Below are positions 8,889 through 17,499 of a DNA stretch of 64,000 bases, in pieces (within the stretch, counting starts at the first letter, position 1; the number at the start of each line of letters is the position of its first letter). Below the pieces are notes generated by a model. It worked only from the letters and a program-made list of their open reading frames with translations, made no database searches and was not told the origin of the DNA. The DNA comes from Pseudomonas sp. C1C7 (GTDB lineage Bacteria > Pseudomonadota > Gammaproteobacteria > Pseudomonadales > Pseudomonadaceae), in contig NZ_JABFMP010000002.1 in assembly GCF_013359595.1 (NCBI RefSeq), positions 265,369 to 329,368 of the forward strand. The letters are read 5' to 3'. The position numbers were made by a program, and so were the translations under genes.

Positions 8889-10390
8889 CAGTCGATCACC
8901 CTTCCCTTGAGTGCGAAGAGACCTTGCGGACGTTTCTGGATGAACAGAATGATCAGCGCGAGGATGAGGATCTTGCCGAGTACGGCACCGATCTGCGGTT
9001 CGAGAAACTTGTTGGCGATGCCCAGCCCGAAGGCCGCGAACACGCTACCGGCCAATTGACCGACACCACCGAGCACCACCACCAGGAACGAGTCGATGAT
9101 GTAGCTCTGGCCGAGGTCCGGGCCGACGTTGCCGATCTGGCTCAGCGCCACGCCACCGAGGCCGGCGATGCCCGAGCCGAGGCCGAAGGCGAGCATGTCG
9201 ACGCGCCCGGTGGGCACGCCGCAGCAGGCGGCCATGTTGCGGTTCTGGGTGACCGCGCGCACGTTCAGGCCCAGGCGGGTCTTGTTCAGCAACAGCCAGG
9301 TCAGCACCACGACAAACAGGGCGAAGGCGATGATGACGATGCGGTTGTACGGCAGCACCAGGTTGGGCAGCACCTGAATCCCGCCCGACAGCCACGCCGG
9401 GTTGGCCACCTCGACGTTCTGCGCGCCGAACACCAGGCGCACCAGCTGAATCAGCATCAGGCTGATGCCCCAGGTGGCGAGCAGGGTTTCCAGGGGACGA
9501 CCGTAGAGGTGACGAATCACCGTGCGCTCCAGCGCCATGCCGATGGCGGCGGTGACGAAGAACGCCACGGGCAGCGCGATCAACGGATAGAACTCGATGG
9601 CCTGTGGGGCGAAGCGCTGGAACATCAGCTGCACCACGTAGGTTGTGTAGGCGCCGAGCATCAGCATCTCGCCGTGGGCCATGTTGATCACCCCGAGCAG
9701 GCCGAAGGTGATCGCCAGACCCAGAGCGGCGAGCAACAGGATCGAACCCAGAGACATGCCGCTGAAAGCCTGGCCGAGGAGTTCGCCCATCAGCAGTTTG
9801 CGTTTGACCTGGGCGAGGCTGGTTTCCACGGCGGTGCGCACAGTGGCGTCGGTTTCGGCGCCGGGTTCCAGCAGGCTTTCGAGGCGGGTGCGGGCGAGCG
9901 GGTCACCGGTTTCGCCGAGCAGGCGCACGGCGGCAAGACGTATCGCCGGGTCGGCGTCCACCAGTTGCAGATTGGCCAGGGCCAGGCTCAGGGCGGCGTG
10001 GACGTTTTCATCGGTTTCGCCGGCGAGTTGCCGGTCGAGGAATTTCAGCTGCGCGGGTTTCGCGCTTTTCTGCAATTGCTGCGCGGCGGCCAGACGCAGT
10101 TTGGCGTCGGCGGCGAGCAACTGGTGGCTGGCCAGGGCAGTGTCGATCAGACCGCGCAGGCGGTTGTTCAGACGCAGGGTTTTCGGCTGGCCATCGACGG
10201 TCATTTCGCCTTGTTGCAGGGCGTTGATCAGTTCGATGCGCGCAGGGTCGGGTTGTGCGGCCCAGGCTTCCAGGAGTCTGGCTTGCTGGGTGGGGTTGGC
10301 GGCGACGAAGTCTTCGGCGTCGCCCGCAAAAGTGGCCATCGGCAGCAAAAGTGCGATGGCAAGAATGAAGCGATAAAGGGCAGTGGACAT
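8888..10390 (-). CDS. urtB: Urea ABC transporter permease UrtB
   Basis: LivH-like permease of the urea importer, 500 residues. A signal peptide (MSTALYRFILAIALLLPMATFAG) leads into a ~190-residue alpha-helical periplasmic domain typical of proteobacterial UrtB, followed by membrane segments beginning around LGSILLLAALGLAITFGLLG and the INMAHGEMLMLGAYTTY motif. The ATG at 10390 is preceded by AAGG at a suitable distance; an upstream in-frame extension runs through a REPIN and is rejected. It is the second gene of the urt operon. Confidence 0.95.
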   Translation of the reverse strand: MSTALYRFILAIALLLPMATFAGDAEDFVAANPTQQARLLEAWAAQPDPARIELINALQQGEMTVDGQPKTLRLNNRLRGLIDTALASHQLLAADAKLRLAAAQQLQKSAKPAQLKFLDRQLAGETDENVHAALSLALANLQLVDADPAIRLAAVRLLGETGDPLARTRLESLLEPGAETDATVRTAVETSLAQVKRKLLMGELLGQAFSGMSLGSILLLAALGLAITFGLLGVINMAHGEMLMLGAYTTYVVQLMFQRFAPQAIEFYPLIALPVAFFVTAAIGMALERTVIRHLYGRPLETLLATWGISLMLIQLVRLVFGAQNVEVANPAWLSGGIQVLPNLVLPYNRIVIIAFALFVVVLTWLLLNKTRLGLNVRAVTQNRNMAACCGVPTGRVDMLAFGLGSGIAGLGGVALSQIGNVGPDLGQSYIIDSFLVVVLGGVGQLAGSVFAAFGLGIANKFLEPQIGAVLGKILILALIILFIQKRPQGLFALKGRVID

Positions 10391-10414
10391 AGACAGTCGC
10401 CTTGACGCGGACAT

Positions 10415-10501
10415 TGTGGGAGCTGGCTTGCCAGCGATGCAGGCGACTCGGTGTGTTTGATGTACCGAGGTGATGCCATCGCTGGCAAGCCAGCTCCCAC
10501 A
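10415..10501. repeat. REPIN between urtA and urtB
   Basis: TGTGGGAGCTGGCTTGCCAG at 10415 and its inverted copy ending at 10501, with ~40 bp between, in the gap after the binding-protein gene. In such operons a REP here can protect the upstream mRNA segment from 3' decay, which would favour high UrtA levels; that role is inferred. Confidence 0.88.
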
Positions 10502-10551
10502 GGGAATTGTGTCGGGCATGAGCACGGTGTTCACACCCGACATCCAATGGC

Positions 10552-11817
10552 TCAGTTGCTCTTCACCGCATACTCCGGCTTCTTGTCGTTACCCGGGATG
10601 AACGGGCTCCACGGCTGGGCGCGCAGCGGCCCTTCGGTCTGCCAGACGACGTTGAACTGACCGTCGGCCTGAATCTCGCCGATCATCACCGGCTTGTGCA
10701 GGTGATGGTTGGTCTTGTCCATGGTCAGGGTGTAGCCCGACGGGGCGGCGAAGGTCTGGCCGGCGAGGGCTTCGCGGACCTTGTCGACGTCGGTGGACTT
10801 GGCTTTTTCCGCCGCCTGCGCCCACATGTGAATGCCCACGTAGGTGGCTTCCATCGGATCGTTGGTCACCGCTTTGTCGGCGCCCGGCAGGTTGTGTTTC
10901 TTCGCGTAGGCCTTCCAGTCATCGACGAACTTCTTGTTCACCGGATTCTCCACCGACTCGAAGTAGTTCCACGCCGCAAGGTTGCCCACCAGCGGCTTGG
11001 TGTCGATGCCGCGCAGTTCTTCTTCGCCCACCGAGAACGCCACCACCGGAACGTCTGTGGCCTTCAGGCCCTGGTTGGCCAGCTCTTTGTAGAACGGCAC
11101 GTTGGAGTCGCCGTTGACCGTGGAGATGACCGCGGTCTTGCCGCCGGCCGAGAACTTCTTGATGTTGGCGACGATGGTTTGATAGTCGCTGTGGCCGAAC
11201 GGGGTGTAGACCTCTTCGATGTCCTTGTCGGCCACGCCCTTGGAATGCAGGAACGAGCGCAGGATCTTGTTGGTGGTGCGCGGGTAGACGTAGTCGGTGC
11301 CCAGCAGGAAGTAGCGCTTGGCGCCGCCGCCTTCCTCACTCATCAGGTATTCCACGGCCGGGATAGCCTGCTGGTTCGGCGCGGCGCCGGTGTAGAACAC
11401 GTTCGGCGACATCTCTTCGCCTTCGTACTGCACCGGGTAGAACAGCAGGCCGTTGAGTTCCTCGAACACCGGCAGCACCGATTTGCGCGACACGGAGGTC
11501 CAGCAACCGAACACCACCGCGACCTTGTCCTGGGTCAGCAACTGCCGGCTTTTCTCGGCGAACAGCGGCCAGTTCGAGGCCGGGTCCACGACCACAGGCT
11601 CCAGCATCTTGCCGTTGACGCCACCCTTGGCGTTGATCTCGTCGATGGTCATCAAGGCCATGTCCTTGAGCGACGTTTCGGAGATCGCCATGGTCCCGGA
11701 CAACGAATGCAGAATCCCGACCTTGATGGTTTCGGCGGCCTGGACAGTCCAGGTCAACCCCATTGCGGCAATGCTGGCCGAGAGCGTGAAAGCCTTGATC
11801 AAACTGCGACGCTTCAT
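10552..11817 (-). CDS. urtA: Urea ABC transporter substrate-binding protein UrtA
   Basis: Periplasmic urea receptor of the UrtABCDE importer, 421 residues. A signal peptide (MKRRSLIKAFTLSASIAAMG...VQAAE) is followed by TIKVGILHSLSGTMAISE, VVFGCWTSVSRKSVLPVFE and FYPVQYEGEEMSPNVFYTG, which are diagnostic for UrtA rather than other Leu/Ile/Val-type receptors. The start is the ATG at 11817, preceded by GGAG. It is the first gene of the operon and follows a sigma-54-like promoter (11881-11896). Confidence 0.97.
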   Translation of the reverse strand: MKRRSLIKAFTLSASIAAMGLTWTVQAAETIKVGILHSLSGTMAISETSLKDMALMTIDEINAKGGVNGKMLEPVVVDPASNWPLFAEKSRQLLTQDKVAVVFGCWTSVSRKSVLPVFEELNGLLFYPVQYEGEEMSPNVFYTGAAPNQQAIPAVEYLMSEEGGGAKRYFLLGTDYVYPRTTNKILRSFLHSKGVADKDIEEVYTPFGHSDYQTIVANIKKFSAGGKTAVISTVNGDSNVPFYKELANQGLKATDVPVVAFSVGEEELRGIDTKPLVGNLAAWNYFESVENPVNKKFVDDWKAYAKKHNLPGADKAVTNDPMEATYVGIHMWAQAAEKAKSTDVDKVREALAGQTFAAPSGYTLTMDKTNHHLHKPVMIGEIQADGQFNVVWQTEGPLRAQPWSPFIPGNDKKPEYAVKSN

Positions 11818-11880
11818 TGTGCGATCTCCATGAACGTTTAATTTTTCTGGTTGGCAGATGCGGACGACTGAAGGGTCTTT

Positions 11881-11896
11881 AGCAAGGGCTGTGCCC
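11881..11896 (-). promoter_or_regulatory. Candidate sigma-54 (-24/-12) promoter for urtABCDE
   Basis: Minus strand reads GGGCAC-AGCCC-TTGCT, one mismatch from TGGCAC-N5-TTGCW with exact spacing. The predicted start is near 11870, giving a ~50-nt leader before urtA. This fits nitrogen-limited expression through NtrC and RpoN; direct use is inferred. Confidence 0.6.
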
Positions 11897-11945
11897 GGTT
11901 TTGAGAAGGTGTTGAAGTGCCGGTTTAGAGCGGTTGTGCGGGTGG

Positions 11946-11989
11946 GCGGCGCACCATGAAGGGACGAGGTCGGTGCAGTGGTGCGCCGC
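11946..11989. promoter_or_regulatory. Inverted repeat upstream of the urtA promoter (possible NtrC enhancer)
   Basis: Perfect 11-bp arms GCGGCGCACCA (11946-11956) and TGGTGCGCCGC (11979-11989) flank 22 bp. GCACCA/TGGTGC resembles NtrC half-sites, although the 22-bp spacing is wider than the classic dimer site. It lies roughly 75-120 bp upstream of the predicted start, where enhancers usually sit. Confidence 0.4.
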
Positions 11990-12031
11990 GCTGCGCCACG
12001 TTGGGGCGCAGATCTGTCGGCTTGCATGTAA

Positions 12032-12124
12032 CCTGTGGGAGCGGGCTTGCCCGCGATGGCGGTGGGTCTGTGACGATGATGTCGGACATGCCGGCCTCAT
12101 CGCGGACAAGCCTGCTCCCACAGG
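12032..12124. repeat. REPIN upstream of urtA
   Basis: CCTGTGGGAGCGGGCTTGCC at 12032 and an inverted copy ending TGCTCCCACAGG at 12124. It occupies the gap between the metal ABC permease gene and the urtA regulatory region. Confidence 0.87.
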
Positions 12125-12140
12125 TTCTGAGACGTATGTA

Positions 12141-13151
12141 TCAGCGGCGACGCATCAGACCGATGAAGAACAGACCGCCGATGGCGGCGGTGGCAACACC
12201 GATGGGCAAGTCTTCCGGGGCGATCATCGTTCGTGCGGCAACGTCTACCCAAACGAGAAACAGGCTGCCGATCAATACGCACACTGGCAGCAGTCGACGG
12301 TGTTCGGCTCCGACCAGCCGCCGCGCAATATGCGGCACCATCAGCCCGACAAAACCGATGGAGCCGCTGATGGACACAAGCACTCCAGTCATCAGCGAGG
12401 CAATCACAAACACCCACAACCGCACCGTTCGAGCGTTCAACCCCAGCGTCACAGCCGTCTGTTCGCCCGTCATCAAGGCGTTCAACGACCTGGCCATACC
12501 CAGCAGCAAGACCAAGCCGAGCAATACACTGACAGCCGGTACGGCGAGCAATTCCCAGCGCGCCAGCCCGAGACCGCCGAGCATCCAGAACATCACCGCG
12601 GAGCTGGCGCGGTGATCGCCGAGAAACAGCAACAGGTTGGCAATCGCCATCATCACGAACGACACCGCCACGCCGCATAGCAGCAGACGATCACTGTCCA
12701 GGCGGCCATGGCGACTGGCGATTAGCAATACCATCAGCATGCTCAACAGGGCACCGATGAAGGCGGCGATGGGCAAGGTCAGCAGGCCGACGATTTCCCC
12801 CACATGCAGCACCACGATCACCGCGCCCAGGGTCGCGCCAGAGGTGACGCCGAGCAAGTGCGGATCAGCCAGCGGGTTGCGCGTTACGGCTTGCAGCACC
12901 GCACCGATCAACGCCAATCCGGCACCGACCAGTGCACCGAGCAGCATGCGCGGCACACGGATCAGCCAGACAATGTGCTCCTGTCCGGCGCTCCAGTCGG
13001 GCACGCCGAAACCGAACAGCTTGTGCAGCAGTATTCGCCAGACCACGTCCACCGGCACCCGCGCCGGACCAAAACCCAGCGACACCACACACGACACCAG
13101 CAACAGCGCGCCGAGGGCCATCAGTAACAACGTATAGCGACGATCGATCAT
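12141..13151 (-). CDS. FecCD/BtuC-type ABC transporter permease
   Basis: Inner-membrane permease of a type II importer for a metal chelate or corrinoid, 336 residues with about ten hydrophobic segments. Family blocks are IRVPRMLLGALVGAGLALIG, GAVLQAVTRNPLADPHLLGVTSGA and SGSIGFVGLMVPHIARRLVG, and the coupling-helix region is present. The ATG overlaps the stop of the binding-protein gene by four bases. It is the last gene of a three-gene ATPase-binding protein-permease operon. Substrate is not evident: ferric siderophore, haem or cobalamin are all possible, and cobalamin genes lie 5 kb away. Confidence 0.9.
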   Translation of the reverse strand: MIDRRYTLLLMALGALLLVSCVVSLGFGPARVPVDVVWRILLHKLFGFGVPDWSAGQEHIVWLIRVPRMLLGALVGAGLALIGAVLQAVTRNPLADPHLLGVTSGATLGAVIVVLHVGEIVGLLTLPIAAFIGALLSMLMVLLIASRHGRLDSDRLLLCGVAVSFVMMAIANLLLFLGDHRASSAVMFWMLGGLGLARWELLAVPAVSVLLGLVLLLGMARSLNALMTGEQTAVTLGLNARTVRLWVFVIASLMTGVLVSISGSIGFVGLMVPHIARRLVGAEHRRLLPVCVLIGSLFLVWVDVAARTMIAPEDLPIGVATAAIGGLFFIGLMRRR

Positions 13152-14095
13152 CCGCCGTGGAAACCCTTGGCGAGGGTTTGCACCGCCAGCACATTGTCGA
13201 TCCCGGGCGTGGCTTGTACGTAGGGGATCACGATAAAGCGCTGGTGCCTGATCGCATCCACCGATTGCAGCGCTTTGTTGTTGCGCAGGAATTCAATTTT
13301 CTGTTCGGCGCTCACTTCACCGTAATCGACGATCACGATCACCTGCGGATTGCGTTCGACCACGTTCTCCCAGTTGACCCGGGTCCAGCTCGCCTCGACA
13401 TCGTCAAGCACGTTGCGTCCGCCAGCGGCATCGATCAGCGCTTGTGGCATGCCCAGGCGACCCGAGGTCATGGCGCGGTCTTCGCCGCTGTCGTACAGGA
13501 ACACCCGTGGCTTGTCGGCGGGCAGGTTTTTGCCAACCACTGCGACTTGCATCTGCATCTGGCTGATCAGGGCATTGGCGCGATCCTGCACGTCGAAGAT
13601 TTTCCCGAGGTTGCGCAGGTCGTTGTAAGTGTCCTCCAGCGTGGCTGGTGGGCGCTTCATCACGAAGGCGCAGGACTCGGTCAATTCGTAGACGTTGATG
13701 CCCAGCGGTTGCAGGGTCTGCGGCGTGAGATCGCCACCCACGCGCATGCCGTAATCCCAGCCGGCGAAGAAGAAGTCGACGTTGGCATCGAGCAGGGTTT
13801 CCACCGACGGGTACTTGGCCGCCAGCTCCGGCAAGCCGTCGAGGATGCTGTGCATTTGCGGCGTTACAGACTTCCAGCCGGACACGCCGCTGTAGCCGGC
13901 CATCTGCGGCTTGAGTCCGAGGGCGAGCATCATCTGGGTCATGTTGATGTCGTGGCTGACCGCGTGTTTCGGTGCCTGTTGGAAGGTCACTTCGCGGTTG
14001 CAGCTCTGGATCGTCAGCGGGTAGTGCGTCGCCTCGGCAAAGGCTTGGGCGCTGCCCAGCAACAGGGAAAGGTTGAGCAGGAAACGCAAAATCAT
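13148..14095 (-). CDS. Periplasmic substrate-binding protein of a metal/corrinoid ABC importer
   Basis: 315 residues with a clear signal peptide (MILRFLLNLSLLLGSAQAFAEA), then a class III binding-protein fold (TroA/BtuF/FecB type): APKHAVSHDINMTQMMLALG near residues 40-60, VETLLDANVDFFFAGWDYGM, and VIVIVDYGEVSAEQK in the second lobe. It overlaps both neighbours by four bases, so the three genes form one translationally coupled operon. There is no adjacent TonB-dependent receptor to reveal the ligand. Confidence 0.87.
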   Translation of the reverse strand: MILRFLLNLSLLLGSAQAFAEATHYPLTIQSCNREVTFQQAPKHAVSHDINMTQMMLALGLKPQMAGYSGVSGWKSVTPQMHSILDGLPELAAKYPSVETLLDANVDFFFAGWDYGMRVGGDLTPQTLQPLGINVYELTESCAFVMKRPPATLEDTYNDLRNLGKIFDVQDRANALISQMQMQVAVVGKNLPADKPRVFLYDSGEDRAMTSGRLGMPQALIDAAGGRNVLDDVEASWTRVNWENVVERNPQVIVIVDYGEVSAEQKIEFLRNNKALQSVDAIRHQRFIVIPYVQATPGIDNVLAVQTLAKGFHGG

Positions 14096-14880
14096 GGTTG
14101 GGTTATCCAGGTAATTCTTGGGTAGCCGTGCAAGGGGTGCTCATCGATCAGGGCATCGACACCGAATACATTGCGCAGCAACGCGGTGGTCAGAACGTCT
14201 TTCGGTGAGCCGCTGGCAACGATGCGGCCGTGGTCGATCACATACAGTCGATCACAGAAGGCGGCGGCTAGATTGAGGTCGTGAATGCTCGCCAGGGTGC
14301 CGATCTTCAGGCGTTTGACCAGCTGCAACAGCTCCAGCTGATAACGCGGGTCGAGGTGGTTGGTCGGTTCGTCGAGGATCAGCAGTTGAGGCTGCTGGGC
14401 CAGGGCGCGGGCGAGGATCACGCGCTGTTTCTCGCCGCCGGAGAGGGGGGAGAAAGCGTGGTCTTCGAAGCCCTTCAGGCCAACGGAATCCAGCGCCTGG
14501 GTCACGAGATTTCGGTCTTCGAGGGTGTCGCCGTCAAACAGGCCTTTGTGCGGCGTGCGCCCCATGGCGACCACCTCTTCTACGGTCAGGCCAAAGGCCT
14601 CGGGAAACTCCTGCAATACCACGGCGATCCGTTGCGCGCACCAGCGTGAGGCGTGTTGCCAGACGTTGTGATGATCAAGCATGACCTTGCCGCTTTCCGG
14701 TTTGCTGAAACGCCAGGCGCAACGCAGCAGGCTGGTCTTGCCGCTGCCGTTCGGCCCGATCAAGCCGACGAATTCACCGGCGGCCACCTGCAGCGAGGCA
14801 TCACGCAGCTGGAATTGATGATGACAGTGGCCGTGGCCCAAGGGAGACCAAGTGAGGTTTGTGAGGTTCAGCGAGGTCAT
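14092..14880 (-). CDS. ABC transporter ATP-binding protein (FecE/FepC type)
   Basis: ATPase of the same importer, 262 residues. Walker A LIGPNGSGKTSLL, signature LSGGEKQRVILARAL, Walker B LLILDEPTNHLDPRYQ and switch His in SIHDLNLAAAF. The N-terminus carries a His-rich HGHCHH motif (about residues 16-21) before the first beta strand, which could bind metal. It is the promoter-proximal gene of the operon, unlike the more usual binding-protein-first order. Confidence 0.92.
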   Translation of the reverse strand: MTSLNLTNLTWSPLGHGHCHHQFQLRDASLQVAAGEFVGLIGPNGSGKTSLLRCAWRFSKPESGKVMLDHHNVWQHASRWCAQRIAVVLQEFPEAFGLTVEEVVAMGRTPHKGLFDGDTLEDRNLVTQALDSVGLKGFEDHAFSPLSGGEKQRVILARALAQQPQLLILDEPTNHLDPRYQLELLQLVKRLKIGTLASIHDLNLAAAFCDRLYVIDHGRIVASGSPKDVLTTALLRNVFGVDALIDEHPLHGYPRITWITQP

Positions 14881-14911
14881 GCAGTTGCTCTTGAGGTGCA
14901 GATGATGGCCT

Positions 14912-15004
14912 CATCGCGGGCAAGCCCTGCTCCCACAGGTTTTATGTCAAACACAACAATTGCGTTCGACACAAACCCTGTGGGAGCAAGGCTTGCCCGC
15001 GATG
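14912..15004. repeat. Inverted REP pair (tail-to-tail)
   Basis: CATCGCGGGCAAGCC...CCCACAGG (14912-14939) and CCTGTGGGAGC...GCCCGCGATG (14977-15004) are inverted copies. Their orientation is opposite to the other GTGGGAGC REPINs in this window. Located between the ABC and PepSY operons. Confidence 0.85.
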
Positions 15005-15084
15005 GCGGTATTGGCAGCACTAAATTGTCAGGGTGATGCGCGGGGGAGTTTACAGCTCATCAAGTGCCGCGCATCTCGCCTGTT

Positions 15085-16464
15085 TCATGATGAAGTTGAA
15101 GCGCTCTCAGTTTGCCGGGTGAAGCGCGACAGCAGCAGCTTGTCGAGCACCCAGACCACCACCAGCGAAGCCCCCACCAGCGGGAAGGCCACTGCCAGGG
15201 CGAACATGATCACCATCGCGGTTTTCCATTTCGGCAGGTCATGACGCAGTGGCGGCACGCCGAACTTGCCTTGCGGGCGACGCTTCCACCAGATCACCAC
15301 GCCGCTGACGGCGCTGAGCAGAATCATCAGGCAGATCAGCAGCACGATGATCTGATTGACCACACCGAACATCTTGCCTTCATGCAGCATCACGCCGATT
15401 TCCGTGGCGCGGGCGACGGTGCCGTATTGCTCGAAACGCACATCGGCCAGGACCTTGCCGCTGTACTGATCGACATGCAGGGTGGCGTCGTTGCGCGGGT
15501 CATCGGCGAATACCGCGATGGTGAACACACCGGTGGCGGTGGTCGGCATCGTGATGCTGTAACCCGGTTCGACCTTGCTCCGGGTGGCGATGTTCTGCAC
15601 ATCCTGCAGGCGGATGGTCGGCGCCGCGGGACCGGCGTGTGCTCCATCGTGACTCATGTGCTCGGCATGGTCGCCGGACATCGGCATCGGCGTGTTTTCC
15701 ATGGCCCAAGGCACGGTCTGGCGGTGGGCTTCGTTGAGGCTGCGCGCTTCGACATCGGACTTGGGCACGTTGTCCCACATCGCTGCCGGGAAGACGTTCC
15801 ACACCGCGGCGTATTGCGCACCCCAGAAGCCGGTCCAGGTCATGCCGCTGAGCAGCATCACCAGCAGCAGCGAAGCGCCCCAGAAGCCGGTGACGGCATG
15901 CAAATCACGCCACAGCACCCGTCCGCGGCTGCTCAGGCGCGGCCACAAAATGCCGGCGGCCTGACCGCGCGGCCACCACAGGAAGACCCCGGACACCACC
16001 AGCACCACACCCCAGCCGGCGGCCATTTCCACCAGGCGGTCGCCGACGGTGCCGATCATCAACTCGCCGTGAATCGCCCGGGCGATGGCCTGCAGGTTCT
16101 TCTTCGCGTCCTGTTCGCCGAGGATGTCGCCGTGGTAGGGATCAAGAAATACGTTCAGCTCCTTGCCGCTGTCGAGCACGACGAACTGTGCGCTGCGTTC
16201 GGCGTCGACCGGTGGCAGGTACTGTTTGATCGTGCCTTGCGGATAGGCGTCTTTCACGCGCTTGAGCAAATCATCGGCGGGGATGGTGTGATGGCCGGCC
16301 GGTACGTTCAGCAGGCTGCTGTACATCAATGAATCGAGTTGAGGCTTGAACAGGTAAATGGTGCCGGTCAGGGCCAGCATCACCATGAATGGCGCCACGA
16401 ACAGGCCGGCATAGAAATGCCAGCGCCAGGCGAGATTGTAGAAATTCACTTTGGGCTGTTTCAT
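15085..16464 (-). CDS. PepSY-associated transmembrane protein of a copper locus
   Basis: 459-residue inner-membrane protein of the PepSY_TM family: LAWRWHFYAGLFVAPFMVMLALTG at the start, IARAIHGELMIGTVGDRLVEMAAGW, LWRDLHAVTGFWGASLLLVM, and a final GVVIWWKRRPQGKFG. Four or five helices flank PepSY-like periplasmic regions. A His/Met-rich periplasmic insert (PMPMSGDHAEHMSHDGAH, about residues 263-280) suggests copper contact. Related proteins are thought to take part in metal reduction or transfer. A GTG one codon upstream (16467) is an alternative start; the ATG at 16464 is preferred. It is the last gene of the copper set. Confidence 0.87.
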   Translation of the reverse strand: MKQPKVNFYNLAWRWHFYAGLFVAPFMVMLALTGTIYLFKPQLDSLMYSSLLNVPAGHHTIPADDLLKRVKDAYPQGTIKQYLPPVDAERSAQFVVLDSGKELNVFLDPYHGDILGEQDAKKNLQAIARAIHGELMIGTVGDRLVEMAAGWGVVLVVSGVFLWWPRGQAAGILWPRLSSRGRVLWRDLHAVTGFWGASLLLVMLLSGMTWTGFWGAQYAAVWNVFPAAMWDNVPKSDVEARSLNEAHRQTVPWAMENTPMPMSGDHAEHMSHDGAHAGPAAPTIRLQDVQNIATRSKVEPGYSITMPTTATGVFTIAVFADDPRNDATLHVDQYSGKVLADVRFEQYGTVARATEIGVMLHEGKMFGVVNQIIVLLICLMILLSAVSGVVIWWKRRPQGKFGVPPLRHDLPKWKTAMVIMFALAVAFPLVGASLVVVWVLDKLLLSRFTRQTESASTSS

Positions 16465-16512
16465 CACGTGTGCTCCGCGAAAGCTTGGATCTTTTAGTTA
16501 TGGGGCGCGGGA

Positions 16513-16950
16513 TTACGTGTTGATCGGCGGGGCGCGGGTGCGGGCGCCGGGAAAGAAGGCTGTCCGGGCATGGCCCAGGCGGGGGGAGGGTGTTGTGTAG
16601 GTGCTTGCCGGTGGCGTGTCGAATGCCGTGAAGGACGCGCCGCCGGTCAGGGCCGGGCAGTTGAACAACAGGCTGCAATAACCGCATTTTTCCCACAGGG
16701 CATGATGGCCGGCGTGGGGCGGGCAGTGTTCGGCATCGGGTTGCGCGTCGTGCTCGGCGTGATCCATCGCCGGCATGTCCATCGACATGCTCATGGCCAT
16801 GGTCGTGGCGTGCGAGTCCATCGGCATCGACTGGGAAACCAGCGGGCCGATGAAGATCATCAACATGGCGAACAGGCTGATCCAGCTGCCGCGTGTCAGG
16901 CTCGATGACTGACGACGGGGGCTGCATGACCTGGCGCTAAGCGGGCGCAT
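16513..16950 (-). CDS. DUF2946 family Met/His-rich exported protein
   Basis: 145 residues. An N-terminal hydrophobic segment (SLFAMLMIFIGPLVSQ) is followed by a Met-rich stretch (MAMSMSMDMPAMDHAEHD) and then a CPPHAGHH...CGYCSLL region, the Cys-pair signature of DUF2946. These proteins accompany copper-uptake TonB receptors and PCu(A)C chaperones, and the sequence looks suited to Cu(I) binding in the periplasm. The gene lies 21 bp after the PCu(A)C gene. The exact start is uncertain because the ribosome site before 16950 is weak. Confidence 0.75.
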   Translation of the reverse strand: MRPLSARSCSPRRQSSSLTRGSWISLFAMLMIFIGPLVSQSMPMDSHATTMAMSMSMDMPAMDHAEHDAQPDAEHCPPHAGHHALWEKCGYCSLLFNCPALTGGASFTAFDTPPASTYTTPSPRLGHARTAFFPGARTRAPPINT

Positions 16951-16971
16951 GAGCGTTGTCTGCTCTGTCGG

Positions 16972-17451
16972 TTACTGGGCGTGGGCGTGTTTTTCGCCGT
17001 CTTGTGGCGCCTGCTTCTGCACCACCACCTCAACCTTCACGTCGCCGGCTTTCTCGAAGTGCAGGGTCATCGGGAAGCGTTTACCGTCGGTCAGCAGGCT
17101 GCGGTCTTTCAGGTTCAGCAGCATCACGTGATAGGCCATGGGGGCAAAGGTCACCTCGCCGCCAGCGGGGATATCCACGGCTGGAACGTGCTGCATCTTC
17201 ATCACGTCGTTCTGCATCACGTGCTCATGCAATTGCGCGTCGCCGGAAATCGGCGAGTCGACGCTGAGCAGGCGGTCGGCTGTCTTGCCTTCGTTGTGGA
17301 TCACGAAATAAGCCGCGACGTTCGGCGCGTTGGGCGGCAGTTCCTGGGACCACGGATGCGCGATCTCCAGTTCCCCGGCCTTGTATTCGTGGGCATTGGC
17401 AAAGCAGGCAGGCAGCAACAGGGCGGCCATAACGATGAGTTTGTTCAGCAT
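16972..17451 (-). CDS. Periplasmic copper chaperone PCu(A)C
   Basis: 159 residues with a signal peptide (MLNKLIVMAALLLPACFANA). The copper site of the family is visible as LHEHVMQNDVMKMQHV followed by FAPMAYHVMLL, supplying the His/Met ligands of the H-x(n)-M-x(n)-H-x-M pattern. PCu(A)C carries Cu(I) in the periplasm for cytochrome oxidase assembly or copper homeostasis. A His-rich tail (GEKHAHAQ) ends the protein. Flanked by two DUF2946 genes on the same strand. Confidence 0.92.
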   Translation of the reverse strand: MLNKLIVMAALLLPACFANAHEYKAGELEIAHPWSQELPPNAPNVAAYFVIHNEGKTADRLLSVDSPISGDAQLHEHVMQNDVMKMQHVPAVDIPAGGEVTFAPMAYHVMLLNLKDRSLLTDGKRFPMTLHFEKAGDVKVEVVVQKQAPQDGEKHAHAQ

Positions 17452-17499
17452 GATGGTTCTCCAGAGTGATTCGAGACGCAGATCAATTGCGGGTAGGAA

